Made by a program: the position numbers and the translations under genes. From positions 1-39,747 of the forward strand of contig JAILFH010000003.1 in the NCBI GenBank assembly GCA_024697645.1: a stretch of DNA of 39,747 nucleotides, in the 5' to 3' direction. Below, in pieces: positions 24,123 through 33,800 of this stretch (positions are counted from its first letter, which is position 1; the number at the start of each line of letters is the position of its first letter). The notes under the pieces were generated by a model. The model was not told the origin of the DNA and ran no database searches. It worked only from the letters and a program-made list of their open reading frames with translations. This DNA is from Prevotella sp. (GTDB taxonomy: Bacteria; Bacteroidota; Bacteroidia; Bacteroidales; Bacteroidaceae).

Positions 24123-27100
24123 TTACTTCACAGTAACCTTCTTACCATTTACAATGTAAACACCCTTCTGGCTCATGCTGTTCACACGTACACCATTGAT
24201 GTTGTAGATTACATTGTTCTGATCAGCAGCATTGATATCGTTGATACCAGTTGTCTCACCTGAACCTGCAACAGCGGTCTTCACATCCTCGATAGCAACG
24301 TCGCCGAAGAATGTCAGCTCGAAGTTATCCCAGATAGCCCATGTATCGGTGCGAGTACCACGTACACCAAGAGTAATCTTACCATCGGTAACCTTGATGA
24401 TGAGCGGCTGAACCTGATACTTACCAGCAGTGAAGCTGCCAGAGAGTTGAGTCATGCTTGTAGCGCGGTCGGCCTCCTCCATTTCGATGAACGGAGTGCT
24501 CTCCTCGTTAGCAAAGACAACAGGATAGTCAGCACCGTCGTAAGCGTTGGCGTAGTCAGTCAGAGCTGCCTGAGCGTCAATACGATATACACCGTTAGGA
24601 ACGGTTACTTCCTGAGACACTGTGAATGCAGACTGCCAAGATTCAGCGCACATGTTGGTATTGTCACCACCAGCCAGATTTGAGTTAGCAGCTTCCACTA
24701 CCCAAGTGCTCTTATCACGATGGTTGCGGCTGAAGTTCGGGTCCTTAACAAGGAATGTAGCGTCGAGAGGATTCTCAACAGCAGCCTCAGCAAGACCAGC
24801 GAGCATGTCTTCCTCAGAAGTGATGATCCACTTAGCATTAGCAGACTTAGCGTCAGCAAGAGCGCCATTAACCTCAGTTGTAGAACCATCCCAACCCAGA
24901 TAACCTGTACCAGCATCGCCAGTAGCCATGATAGAATAAACATTGCCACCGAGCGGAGTGATAGTCAGAGGCATAGGATTGCCATTGTCAACGAAGTAGT
25001 TCGGACCAAGATAGTACGACGTACCACCGTTGGTGTAACGGCTCTCGAGAGTGTAAGTACCATCGTCGAGTTTAGCGAAGGTAACAACCTCAGCGTGCTT
25101 AACGAGTGACGAACGAGTACCCCAAGAGTTAGCAGCACCGAAGAACTTGCCGCTACCAACGTTCTGGAGATAGTAGTTACCAGACTCGATCAGACCAACG
25201 AGTTCAATCTGTGCCTTGTACTCCTCAAATGCCTTAGCGAGTTCCTCGTTCAGAGCAACAACAGCGTCAGCAGTAGTCAGAGTGTCGAAACGCTTAACAA
25301 TCTCATCGAGAACAGCCTTGAAGTTTGCATCAGCACCCTCAACGAGTTCGATGTGATCCTGAGCCATCAGAGCCTCAGCCTCTTCAACGAGAGCGTGGAA
25401 CTTCTTAGAGGGCTCGTAAGCCTTCTCAGCCTCAACGATAGCAGACTTATAGGCCTTCATAGCCTCAACAGCATCAGCAACATAAACCACACGAGGAATT
25501 GTTGTCAGAATCTTTGTCATAGCAGCGGGGATACCAGGATACCACTCAGCCTTCTGCTGGCCAAGATCGATAGCCTCATAGAACTGCTGGAGCAGGATGT
25601 CGTAAGGATGATCCATTGCAAGATAACCCTCGTCGTCGATATTGTAAAGAAGAACAGCGACTACATCAGTGCCATCACCTACGAGAGAAGCAGTATAAGC
25701 CTTCAATGTGTCATTGAACTCGATTGTGTAGCCATTCTCGAAGTTCTTACCATTTACATAGTTAGGATAGAACTTGATGTCGCCAGCATCACCTACTTCG
25801 AACCAATCTCCATCAGGATACAGTGAGAGAGCGCCCCATGACCACATACCATCTTCGAAGACGCTGCGAGTCTCAGTAGAAGTGATGTCCTTGAAGAGAT
25901 AGCGGTTGCTCTCCTTGGTCTGAGCAGGCTTGATCAGGAACGGAACATTTGCCATGATTCCTTCAACATAATCGCCAAAGATATTATTCAGAACTACCCA
26001 CTGCATAGGATCATACTCTACGAAGTTCACAACCTTCTCTGTGCCATCCTCGTTGTAATCGGTTACCTCAACAGGCAAAGCGAGCAATGTACCCTCGCCG
26101 AACTGTGTAATCAACTGCTGAGTAGAGATATCACCAGGAAGTGCAATTGAATACCAGTTGCCAGCCTGCATCTCCTTCTTCAGCAGGAAGTCTGTAGGAG
26201 CATATGCACCAATCTCGTTGCCAATAACATCCCAATTGAGTTCATGTGTAAGTGTCTCATCCTCGTTCAGATAGAGAGTAGCATCACCCAGACGAGTCAG
26301 GCGGAAGCGAGTAGCAGAAGCCCAACGCTCCTTCACATTTGTAGCGGCACGTACACCGATAGTAACCTCACCGTTGCTTGGCATTGTGAAGAAAACAGAA
26401 GCGTCGTTCCAACCATTATTGAAGATACCACCTTTAGCACCTACGAGATCGAGGAAGCTCTTAGCAACAGTTACACCCTCATAAGTAGTAGCATAAAGCT
26501 GGAAGTAGTTCTGAGGATCCTGTGCGCCAGGCTCGGTGAACGGGCCTTCCCAAACAGTGCTTGTAAAGTCGAGACCAGCATGTGATCTTTGCTTCTCATT
26601 CTTAGTGTTCTGTGAAGCACGACCAGCGGCAGTCAGCATATAACGGCCAGGAGGCAGCATAATGGTCTGATGAGCATCCACTTCCATAGTGCCAGACTCA
26701 TTCCAAGTATTAGCATCGAAGTAAGGATACTCCGTGCTGCCTTCAGAATCAGTCAAAGGTTCGTTGCTGAGAATACCACCCCATGTGCTCTCCCAAGCGT
26801 CTCCACCTTCTGTAAGATCTGGATCAGCAATGTGAGCTGTGTAATTAGCATCGAAGCCCCAATAGCCATCAAAATAGTCATGCAGCATCTCGTAGATGTC
26901 AGAGAGTGTGCGTTCAACACCTCTTGCTACCCATGGATCACGGGTATCCTCAAGATAAACTTTGAAATAAACATCGGGATCTACCTCAGGATACCAAACC
27001 TCATCAATATGAACAATAGCTTCACTATTTCCTCTTACATCAAAGTTATATTCAGTATAATAATCATAAGAAGCCTGTAGCTCGCCATCATCAACTTTGA

Positions 27101-28919
27101 AAGTAACACCATAAGCATTAAAACCAAGAGCATAGAGGCTCACACCTTCCACATTACTTTGAATCTTCCAATCCTCACCTGCTTGAACAGTATAATACCA
27201 GGGATAATAAGGATCGGATGTAGTAATATCATTACCACTCAAATTAGTAATCGTAACAAAGCCATCTGCAGAACTCCATTGATTGCCAGAAATAGTTCCA
27301 TCATCATAAGGTGTCACTTCAATTAATTGGCCTTCAGAAGAACCATAAAGTAACACATCAAGGAAATCGTCTACGTCTTCACCAGCTTTCTCAATTGCAT
27401 TATACATCCGAGAATAATTCGGATCACCCTGTTCACCAAGAGCTGCGCCTACTCCGTGAGTCTCTACAACAAGGCGAGCATATTTTGTAAGTGCATCTGC
27501 AAGCATTTCATCAAGGTCCTCCTCAACGCCAAGTTCAGCCAAACGAGCCTTAATAGCTTCCTTCGTCTTATCGTCGGCTTCAGCAAAATCTAACAACTTA
27601 ACCAGAGCGGCAACTGCGATACGGCTTGCCAACTGATACTGTCCATTGTTGTTCTTATAAACCTTATACTCACGCTCAGCATCCCAGTTGAAATCCTCAG
27701 GGAAGAGAACGTAAGGAACCTGGTTCAGAACGTCAGCAGCCAGCTTCTTGGCGATGTTCTCTGCGTCAGCAGTGTCATAAGCATCCTGAAGGGCAGCAAC
27801 AGCCTCTTCAATCTCGCTATTGGTAGATTCCTCATTGTCAAGAACTGCCTGAGCGGCATCAATAGCCTCCTGCAGAGCAGCTGCATTGGTCTCGTTCAGA
27901 GTAGGCATCAACTCATTTGCCTTAGCAATAAGTTCCTCAAGAATAGGAGCCATACCCAAATAAGAAAGACGGAAGTTGTCCCAAATACACCATGTGTCAG
28001 TACGAGTTCCCTTAGCACCAATTGAAAGCGAACCAGAAGTTACATCAACGGTAAGAGGACCAACCTCATACTTTCCAGCAGTGAACTGGTTAGACATAGT
28101 AGTCATACTACTCTCACCCTCAGCCATAGCTGGGAAAGGAGCAGTAACGTCATTAGCATAAATAACAGGAAGGTCTGCACCTGTTTGAGTATACTCGGTC
28201 AGTGCAGCCTGAGCCTTCAACTGATAACGTCCATTAGGAACAGCAAGAGCCTGCGTCAAGGTAAACGAAGATCTCCAAGACTCTGCACATGTGTTATCAT
28301 TTGCACCACCGCAAAGATTCTGGTTACTTGCCTGCATACTCCAAGCGCGGCGACGAATGTCGTTGTAGCGATTGAAATTCGGGTCCTGGATGTAGTAAGT
28401 AGCATCTACAGGGCTTGCAACCTTTGCATTCTCAAGTGCTGCATCGCGATCTGCCTTTGATACCAACATCCACTGTGCATTAGCATCAGTAGTTGCCAGG
28501 ACTTCAAGAGCAGTACCTGTTCCAGGATAAGCCAGATTCTTACCATCGGCAGTACTAATAAGATAAGCAGTACCATCGGCAGTTTTAACCTGTGTAAAAG
28601 TCCATCCATAAGGATTCTCACCATCGACAAAACCATTACTGCCTAAATAACCTGGACCATTTGCCTTGTTATTAGTACGAGTTTTGGTTTTGATGGTGTA
28701 AGCTCCGCTGGAAAGGGCCAGGTCTACATCATAGCCACCCGTTTCAGTAAGAGAAGCTTTGGTACCCCAGTTATTTCCGCCTGTCAACCACTTACCTGTC
28801 CCTACGTTGTAGAGATAGAATGTACCGTCTGCTACCTCATTACCGGTCCATGTCTGCGCAAAGGCAGATGTCCCTACTAAGGCAAGCAGAGATACCAAAA
28901 GTGTTTTTAAATACCTCAT
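24123..28919 (-). CDS. Giant secreted protein with the same module at both ends
   Basis: This 1598-aa protein has a signal peptide (TSAFAQ, cleavage near residue 22). Residues about 31-323 and 1245-1540 are copies of one module: FYLYNVGTGKWLTGGNNWGT versus YYLQNVGSGKFFGAANSWGT, then NxCAESWxSxFTxxQ, VPNGxYxxxAQAALT, and KGTRTDTWCIWDNF versus RGTRTDTWAIWDNF. Helical FIVAR-like spacers lie near 325-395 and 1150-1240. The centre (about 790-1080) has the GRYMLTAAGR...RLTRLGDATLYL...FGEGT...NRYLFKD module shared with the 1017-aa protein encoded 0.4 kb downstream. The C-terminus (VIYNINGVRV...KGVYIVNGKK) is the sorting-like tail. The W- and aromatic-rich modules suggest carbohydrate or surface binding, but no enzyme motif is recognised. 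A consensus promoter and a leader of about 110 nt precede it. Confidence 0.8.
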   Translation of the reverse strand: MRYLKTLLVSLLALVGTSAFAQTWTGNEVADGTFYLYNVGTGKWLTGGNNWGTKASLTETGGYDVDLALSSGAYTIKTKTRTNNKANGPGYLGSNGFVDGENPYGWTFTQVKTADGTAYLISTADGKNLAYPGTGTALEVLATTDANAQWMLVSKADRDAALENAKVASPVDATYYIQDPNFNRYNDIRRRAWSMQASNQNLCGGANDNTCAESWRSSFTLTQALAVPNGRYQLKAQAALTEYTQTGADLPVIYANDVTAPFPAMAEGESSMTTMSNQFTAGKYEVGPLTVDVTSGSLSIGAKGTRTDTWCIWDNFRLSYLGMAPILEELIAKANELMPTLNETNAAALQEAIDAAQAVLDNEESTNSEIEEAVAALQDAYDTADAENIAKKLAADVLNQVPYVLFPEDFNWDAEREYKVYKNNNGQYQLASRIAVAALVKLLDFAEADDKTKEAIKARLAELGVEEDLDEMLADALTKYARLVVETHGVGAALGEQGDPNYSRMYNAIEKAGEDVDDFLDVLLYGSSEGQLIEVTPYDDGTISGNQWSSADGFVTITNLSGNDITTSDPYYPWYYTVQAGEDWKIQSNVEGVSLYALGFNAYGVTFKVDDGELQASYDYYTEYNFDVRGNSEAIVHIDEVWYPEVDPDVYFKVYLEDTRDPWVARGVERTLSDIYEMLHDYFDGYWGFDANYTAHIADPDLTEGGDAWESTWGGILSNEPLTDSEGSTEYPYFDANTWNESGTMEVDAHQTIMLPPGRYMLTAAGRASQNTKNEKQRSHAGLDFTSTVWEGPFTEPGAQDPQNYFQLYATTYEGVTVAKSFLDLVGAKGGIFNNGWNDASVFFTMPSNGEVTIGVRAATNVKERWASATRFRLTRLGDATLYLNEDETLTHELNWDVIGNEIGAYAPTDFLLKKEMQAGNWYSIALPGDISTQQLITQFGEGTLLALPVEVTDYNEDGTEKVVNFVEYDPMQWVVLNNIFGDYVEGIMANVPFLIKPAQTKESNRYLFKDITSTETRSVFEDGMWSWGALSLYPDGDWFEVGDAGDIKFYPNYVNGKNFENGYTIEFNDTLKAYTASLVGDGTDVVAVLLYNIDDEGYLAMDHPYDILLQQFYEAIDLGQQKAEWYPGIPAAMTKILTTIPRVVYVADAVEAMKAYKSAIVEAEKAYEPSKKFHALVEEAEALMAQDHIELVEGADANFKAVLDEIVKRFDTLTTADAVVALNEELAKAFEEYKAQIELVGLIESGNYYLQNVGSGKFFGAANSWGTRSSLVKHAEVVTFAKLDDGTYTLESRYTNGGTSYYLGPNYFVDNGNPMPLTITPLGGNVYSIMATGDAGTGYLGWDGSTTEVNGALADAKSANAKWIITSEEDMLAGLAEAAVENPLDATFLVKDPNFSRNHRDKSTWVVEAANSNLAGGDNTNMCAESWQSAFTVSQEVTVPNGVYRIDAQAALTDYANAYDGADYPVVFANEESTPFIEMEEADRATSMTQLSGSFTAGKYQVQPLIIKVTDGKITLGVRGTRTDTWAIWDNFELTFFGDVAIEDVKTAVAGSGETTGINDINAADQNNVIYNINGVRVNSMSQKGVYIVNGKKVTVK

Positions 28920-29036
28920 AATGTTAAACGTTTAATGAATTAATAAATAATAGATGTATATCAGTTTCTACGTTAAATGCACGCCAAAACTGGACGGAAA
29001 CGTCCCGTTATGACGCGAATATTATCTTTCAATTTG

Positions 29037-29067
29037 CAAATTTAATGATAATTTTCATTTCTGCAAA
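29037..29067 (-). promoter_or_regulatory. Promoter of the 1598-aa surface protein gene
   Basis: CAAATTTA (29037-29044), 19 bp, then CAAA (29064-29067) reads TTTG-N19-TAAATTTG on the coding strand. It predicts a leader of about 110 nt (28920-29030) without an evident riboswitch. Confidence 0.75.
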
Positions 29068-29118
29068 CTTTTTTCTCACTTTTTATCACTTAAAAGCGTA
29101 TTTTTCGTGATTTCCTGT

Positions 29119-29150
29119 AAAAAAAAAGTGTCCGCACGATGTGCGGACAC
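29119..29150 (-). terminator. Intrinsic terminator of the lipoprotein-OmpA operon
   Basis: A perfect 10-bp stem GTGTCCGCAC/GTGCGGACAC with a 3-base loop (29128-29150). The A9 run at 29119-29127 is a T9 run on the minus strand. It lies 24 bp after the OmpA-family stop. Confidence 0.88.
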
Positions 29151-29173
29151 CTTATGAAAAACTAAGTATACTA

Positions 29174-30271
29174 TTACTCAGCAATACAAATAGTAACACG
29201 GTTGAGGTCGTTCTCGGCAAACGGCTGAACACGTGAACCCTTGCTGTCCTTAGTGATACGGTCAGCGGGGATGTTATACTTCTCTGTAAGAAGCTGATAA
29301 ACGATGTCAGCACGACCTGCTGCCAGACGATCATTAATACGATCGTTACCTGTACCAGCATCAGCATAACCAGTTACGTTAACCTTTGACTTCGGATACT
29401 TGTTGAGGTAGTCAACAATCTCACGAACCTTAGCCTCTTCCTGCTCAACAACCTTTGTAGAGTTGATGGTGAAGAATACATCGCGACGAAGCGGCTCAAT
29501 CTTCACGGGTTTGGGCTCGGGCTTAACAACGGGCTTCTCCTCTACAACCTTAACAGGCTCTGGCTCGGGTTCAGGAACGATAACGGGCTCCACCTTGGTG
29601 TAGCTCTTACCGAGGTTGATGCGGAAACCAGCGAGGGCGTTGAAATACCAGTCAGGATTCTCAGCCTTCTTAGAGTTGTACTTATCGGTTGTAATGTTAG
29701 CATTAGCCTCAATCACGAAGCGAACGGCGTCGCTCAGACGGAAAGAAGCCTCAAGACCACCACGTCCGAAAGGAAGAATCTGGGTTCCATCCCAGAGATA
29801 ACGGAAGGGAACGCCCTGTGCATACAGGTCATTTGCCTCGTCGTTGTCAAAACCAATGTTTGCACCACCACCAAGGAAAGCGGTGAGGTTGAATACGCGC
29901 TTGGGATTCCAACCGCAGAAAAGATTAGAGAGGTTGAACATAAAGTCGATACCCGGGGCTACATACTTATACTTGTAGGTAGTATTGATATCGGTGTTGA
30001 AACCACCCATGCTCTGCCAACCGTTAGCCTGAATACGGGCACCAAAAACGGGGCTGAACTGATAACCCAGACCAAGCTGGACGTTTGGAGAAATGAGATC
30101 ACCAAACTTAGCTTCGCCGAGTGTGTACTGTGCGCCACCCTCAAGGTTGAGGAAAGCGTGCTTCTTGAACTGATACTCTGTGCCGTCAGCAGCCGTATAG
30201 GTTGCCTGTGCAGTTGCGTTCATACCAACTGCAAGGAACAGCGAAACGAAAAGTAATTTAACAAACTTCAT
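29174..30271 (-). CDS. OmpA-family outer membrane protein (beta-barrel plus peptidoglycan-binding domain)
   Basis: This 365-aa protein has a signal peptide (MNATAQ, near residue 22) and an N-terminal outer-membrane barrel (residues about 35-220, with LNLEGGAQYTLGE, LGLGYQFSPVFGARI and ALAGFRINLGKSY). A Pro/Glu/Lys/Val-rich periplasm-spanning linker covers about 223-258. The C-terminal OmpA-like domain spans about 260-365: VFFTINSTKV, VTGYADAGTGNDRINDRLAAGRA and NRVTICIAE. The domain tethers the outer membrane to peptidoglycan; the conserved NDRLAAGRA helix is the usual binding segment. It starts 11 bp after the stop of a small lipoprotein gene, so they share a transcript ending at the strong terminator 29119-29150. 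Confidence 0.92.
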   Translation of the reverse strand: MKFVKLLFVSLFLAVGMNATAQATYTAADGTEYQFKKHAFLNLEGGAQYTLGEAKFGDLISPNVQLGLGYQFSPVFGARIQANGWQSMGGFNTDINTTYKYKYVAPGIDFMFNLSNLFCGWNPKRVFNLTAFLGGGANIGFDNDEANDLYAQGVPFRYLWDGTQILPFGRGGLEASFRLSDAVRFVIEANANITTDKYNSKKAENPDWYFNALAGFRINLGKSYTKVEPVIVPEPEPEPVKVVEEKPVVKPEPKPVKIEPLRRDVFFTINSTKVVEQEEAKVREIVDYLNKYPKSKVNVTGYADAGTGNDRINDRLAAGRADIVYQLLTEKYNIPADRITKDSKGSRVQPFAENDLNRVTICIAE

Positions 30272-30282
30272 AAACTTTGACT

Positions 30283-30798
30283 TTAGTTTTTGATTTCAGA
30301 TCCATGTGTAGAGTCCGATTGCGAATCGGCTAAGGTAAGATACCACTGGCCATCGCGACGAACCGGCTTGATAAAGAAAGATACCTTATTAGAGATGGGG
30401 TCATCTTCGGCTTTCTCGAAAAGAGTTACTGTATACCGAACCTGGCAGTCGGTTTCCTTCAGGAAACGTACACCATCAATAGCATAAGTAAGTCCAAGAT
30501 AATTACCGAGCACCATGCGATGCTGCTTTTCAAGCTCTTCAGGAAGAGAAGTAATCTCAATTCCGTCTTTTAGGTAATGAATCATTGCCATAGCACCATC
30601 AAGATCACTATTCTTAAGATGATCTAGGAACTGGTTGGTAAGATCATAAACCGCTGTCGTATCGTTTCCGCTTAAATCCATCTTAACTTCATCAAGCAAT
30701 TCCTGATCTACTTTTTCAAGAGCAGTTTGCTTCTTCTTACAAGATGATACAGCGAGAAGGACAGCACACAAAATTAGGAAAAAAGATAATTTTCTCAT
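30283..30798 (-). CDS. Small lipoprotein cotranscribed with OmpA-family gene
   Basis: This 171-aa exported lipoprotein has the lipobox LAVSSC with Cys20 followed by KKKQTALEK. The mature domain is a single mixed alpha/beta fold (YDLTNQFLDHLKNSDLDGAMAMIHYLKDG, then YTVTLFEKAEDD, SFFIKPVRRDGQWYLTLADS). It is reminiscent of NTF2/DUF4878-like small lipoproteins, but I cannot name the family with confidence. The basic residues after the lipidated Cys say nothing certain about localisation. The gene lies 11 bp upstream of the OmpA-family gene and probably helps envelope function with it. Confidence 0.75.
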   Translation of the reverse strand: MRKLSFFLILCAVLLAVSSCKKKQTALEKVDQELLDEVKMDLSGNDTTAVYDLTNQFLDHLKNSDLDGAMAMIHYLKDGIEITSLPEELEKQHRMVLGNYLGLTYAIDGVRFLKETDCQVRYTVTLFEKAEDDPISNKVSFFIKPVRRDGQWYLTLADSQSDSTHGSEIKN

Positions 30799-30802
30799 TA
30801 TT

Positions 30803-30810
30803 CAAAAATA
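30803..30810 (-). promoter_or_regulatory. Possible -7 box of the lipoprotein-OmpA operon
   Basis: CAAAAATA on the plus strand is TATTTTTG on the coding strand, only 5 bp upstream of the ATG at 30798. The upstream region is the previous gene's terminator, and no TTTG -33 box is present, so the call is weak. Confidence 0.35.
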
Positions 30811-30821
30811 AAATTTAGTTT

Positions 30822-30852
30822 AAAAAGGGGTGCCAACGAGTTGACACCCCTC
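30822..30852 (-). terminator. Intrinsic terminator of the coiled-coil lipoprotein gene
   Basis: GGGGTG (30827-30832) pairs with CACCCC (30845-30850), with CAA/TTG pairing inside and an A5 run at 30822-30826 (T5 on the minus strand). It lies 28 bp after the stop at 30880. Confidence 0.75.
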
Positions 30853-30879
30853 TTATCATTGTTAATTGAATGATTTCAA

Positions 30880-33800
30880 TTAGAACTTCTTAGCCTGGTT
30901 AAGAGTCTTCTTAACTGTGATGACACCGTAGCCACACTTGATGTTCGAACCCCACTTGTAAGAGATGGTCAGAGGAACATAGATGTGGAACTGCTCAACG
31001 TTACCACTGTTGTTAGAGTAGAAGATCTCACCACCTACGAGCTTGTTACCACTAGCTGTGATAGGAGCAGGAGTGAAGGTGAAGATACAGTTCGGAGAAT
31101 TCTTCTTCAGGTTCACGAGCTTAGCAATCTCAGCAGCATCCTCGAGGATAACGGCACGCTCAGCAGCTGTCTTATTGATATCGGTCATAGCGTTGTCAAC
31201 ATCAGCAGCAATCTCAACACCATAGTAGTTGATGTAGTGAGGAGTCTCGTACTTGATGTAAGTAACATCAGCCTGATCACCATCCTTATCGGTCAGACCA
31301 TTTGCAGAGGTGAAGCTCTGGTCGCGCCAGTCAACGAGAGATACGAGATCCATTACGTTAACCTTAGAACCACCATCGACAGCGTCCTCAACAACAGCAT
31401 TCTTAGTCTTCTCAACGTCAACAGGACGCAAGAACTTAACATTGAAGTAGTCAGAACCGTCAGCGATGAATGCCTCATAGCAAGCAGCCAATGTAATCTT
31501 CAGGTAAGCGGTGAATGTCTGCTTAGAACCAACCTCATTGTGACCAGCATAGTTCAGGATGTCGAATGCAATATCATTCTGCTGATAAGTCAGAACTGAA
31601 CCCTCGAGTACAACGATTGTAGCAATTTCACGACCATTTTCATCAACAGCAACGATGCTCTTTGCATCTTCAGCAACCTTCACAGTGTAAGTCTTACCGC
31701 TGTTACCAGGAACAGTCCAAGTGCCATCAGCAGCAGCATTGAATGCAGCGTTGCTAATAGGAGCAGCAGTTGTCGGAGTTGTGAATGTGAACTCGTAGTC
31801 AGCCTCCTCAGCGAATGCGGGGAACTTATCAGGATTGTTCAGAGTAGGCTTAACCTCATAGTTGTCGAATGCAGAGAGGATATCCCAAACGAATGCGCAG
31901 TCGTCAGTCTGAGTGTTAGGAACAACTACATTTGCACGAGTCTCCTTCAGTCCCTCAGCCTTGCTGTTCAGAGCGAACCAGTAAGCCTTGGTCTTGTTGT
32001 CGTTGATTGTGCCAGTTGCGAAGTGGAATGTGCCAGCAGGAATATGGAAGTGTACCCAAACGTTCTTCTTACCCTCGAACTTCACATATACATCGAAGTC
32101 GTTGGTATTCAGACCAGTCTTAGGATCAACCTTACCTTCAGCAACGAGGTTCTCAATAGTAGCGTGGTCGATAGTCCACTTCAGAACCTGAGTGTGTGCA
32201 CCACTCTCATTGTCCTGGCAGAGAGTTACCTTACCAACCTTCTCGTTATCAGAACGCTTAGAAGCATCGTTAGCAGCGCTGAACTGATCAGCCTCAGCAC
32301 CATCTTCAACATTAGCAACAACATCACCAGTACCAACGAGTGTCCAGTTAGCCTCGAATGTAGCCTTTGAATAGAGTCCATCAAGAGCACCGCTCAAGAT
32401 ACGGTTCTCAACCTGTGACCAAGACATTGTGTACTCATACTCAGCATCGTCGCAGTCTACGAAGAACGGTTCGTCAGCAGTGAAGTCAACTGTTTCCTCA
32501 GGAACAGGAGGCTCATCAGGAGTCTCCTCAGTGATGATGAGCTTCATGTAAGCATAAGCAGCAACCTGATTGTCAGCGGTCTTAATCAGAACGCGAACGA
32601 TAGGCATACGGCCAACAGAAGCCTTATCAGCCTGATCAGTTGTAGCCTGACCATCTTCAGTTACCTTAACAGGACGTGCGATGGTCTCGCCATTCTCGTT
32701 CTGCTCGAGTACTACGTGTACAGACTCACTTGTATTATTGTTACCAAGAACATAGTTAACAAGTGCGAACTCATATCTCAGACCGAAGTTGTCGAATGTA
32801 GCCTGATCCATCAGCTTATCCTCGCTCTTAACCTCAACACCAGCACCGTTACGATAGCTGTAGCTGTAGTGTGTGCGAACGAGTTCGCTCAGGTTGATAG
32901 TCTCATCATACTTCACACCGTGTGTAGCGGGGATAGAATCAACTGCCAGACCTACGAGGTCCTGTGTCAGGTGACCGCACTCAGGAGTCTCGATGATAGC
33001 CTCATGGTTGCTCCAAGTGATGTCAGCAATAACGAGGTCGTTATACTGTGTGGGAGCAAGGAGAGCCCAGTCAGAAGATACGTTAACGTCCTTCTCATCA
33101 ACAGTCTGCTTGTAGTTCAGAGCAATCATTGGGAGAGTACCAGCCTTCAACATAGAGTTGATGGTCTCGAAGCTACCAGTGAAGGGAACTGCAAGTACAC
33201 CAGCAAAGTTCTTATCCTTATCGTCATTAGTAACGTTCTCCTTAACAGGCTTGATAAGATCGTTCACGCCATAGTTTGCACCAGCGCGAGTCTTAGCCTC
33301 GTTAGAGATGAATGCTACAGTAGCACCGTCGATATCAGCATTCCAAGGATTCAGGTGATAGTAAGCAACACCGCCCTTGCAAACGTCGATAGAAGCAACG
33401 GTAGCGTCCTTTGCCCAAGTCTCAGTAAGAGTCAGATCCTCACCACCCTCAGTGTAAGCCTGGTCGTACAGAGCGGGAAGCTCAACAGCCTCAATACCGC
33501 TGTAGTAGAATTCGGGCTTCAGATAGATGCTTGTGAGCACCTTGGTCAGATACAGGCTGAGAACGTCAACCTTAGCAGCAGCCTCACCGAGTTCTGCAAT
33601 CTTAGCGTCAGCCTCTTCCATAGCGCCCTTGATTTCCTCGATAGCAGCAGCATTCTCAGCAATGCCGAGAGCCTTTGTCTCGAGAGCCTCAATACGGCTT
33701 GTCAGACCTGTGATGGTCTCAGAGTTCTTCAGGTTGTCAATCTCCTTCTGGAGGTCAGCCTTTGCCTGAGCAATAGCAGCCTCGAGAGACTTCTTCTGAT

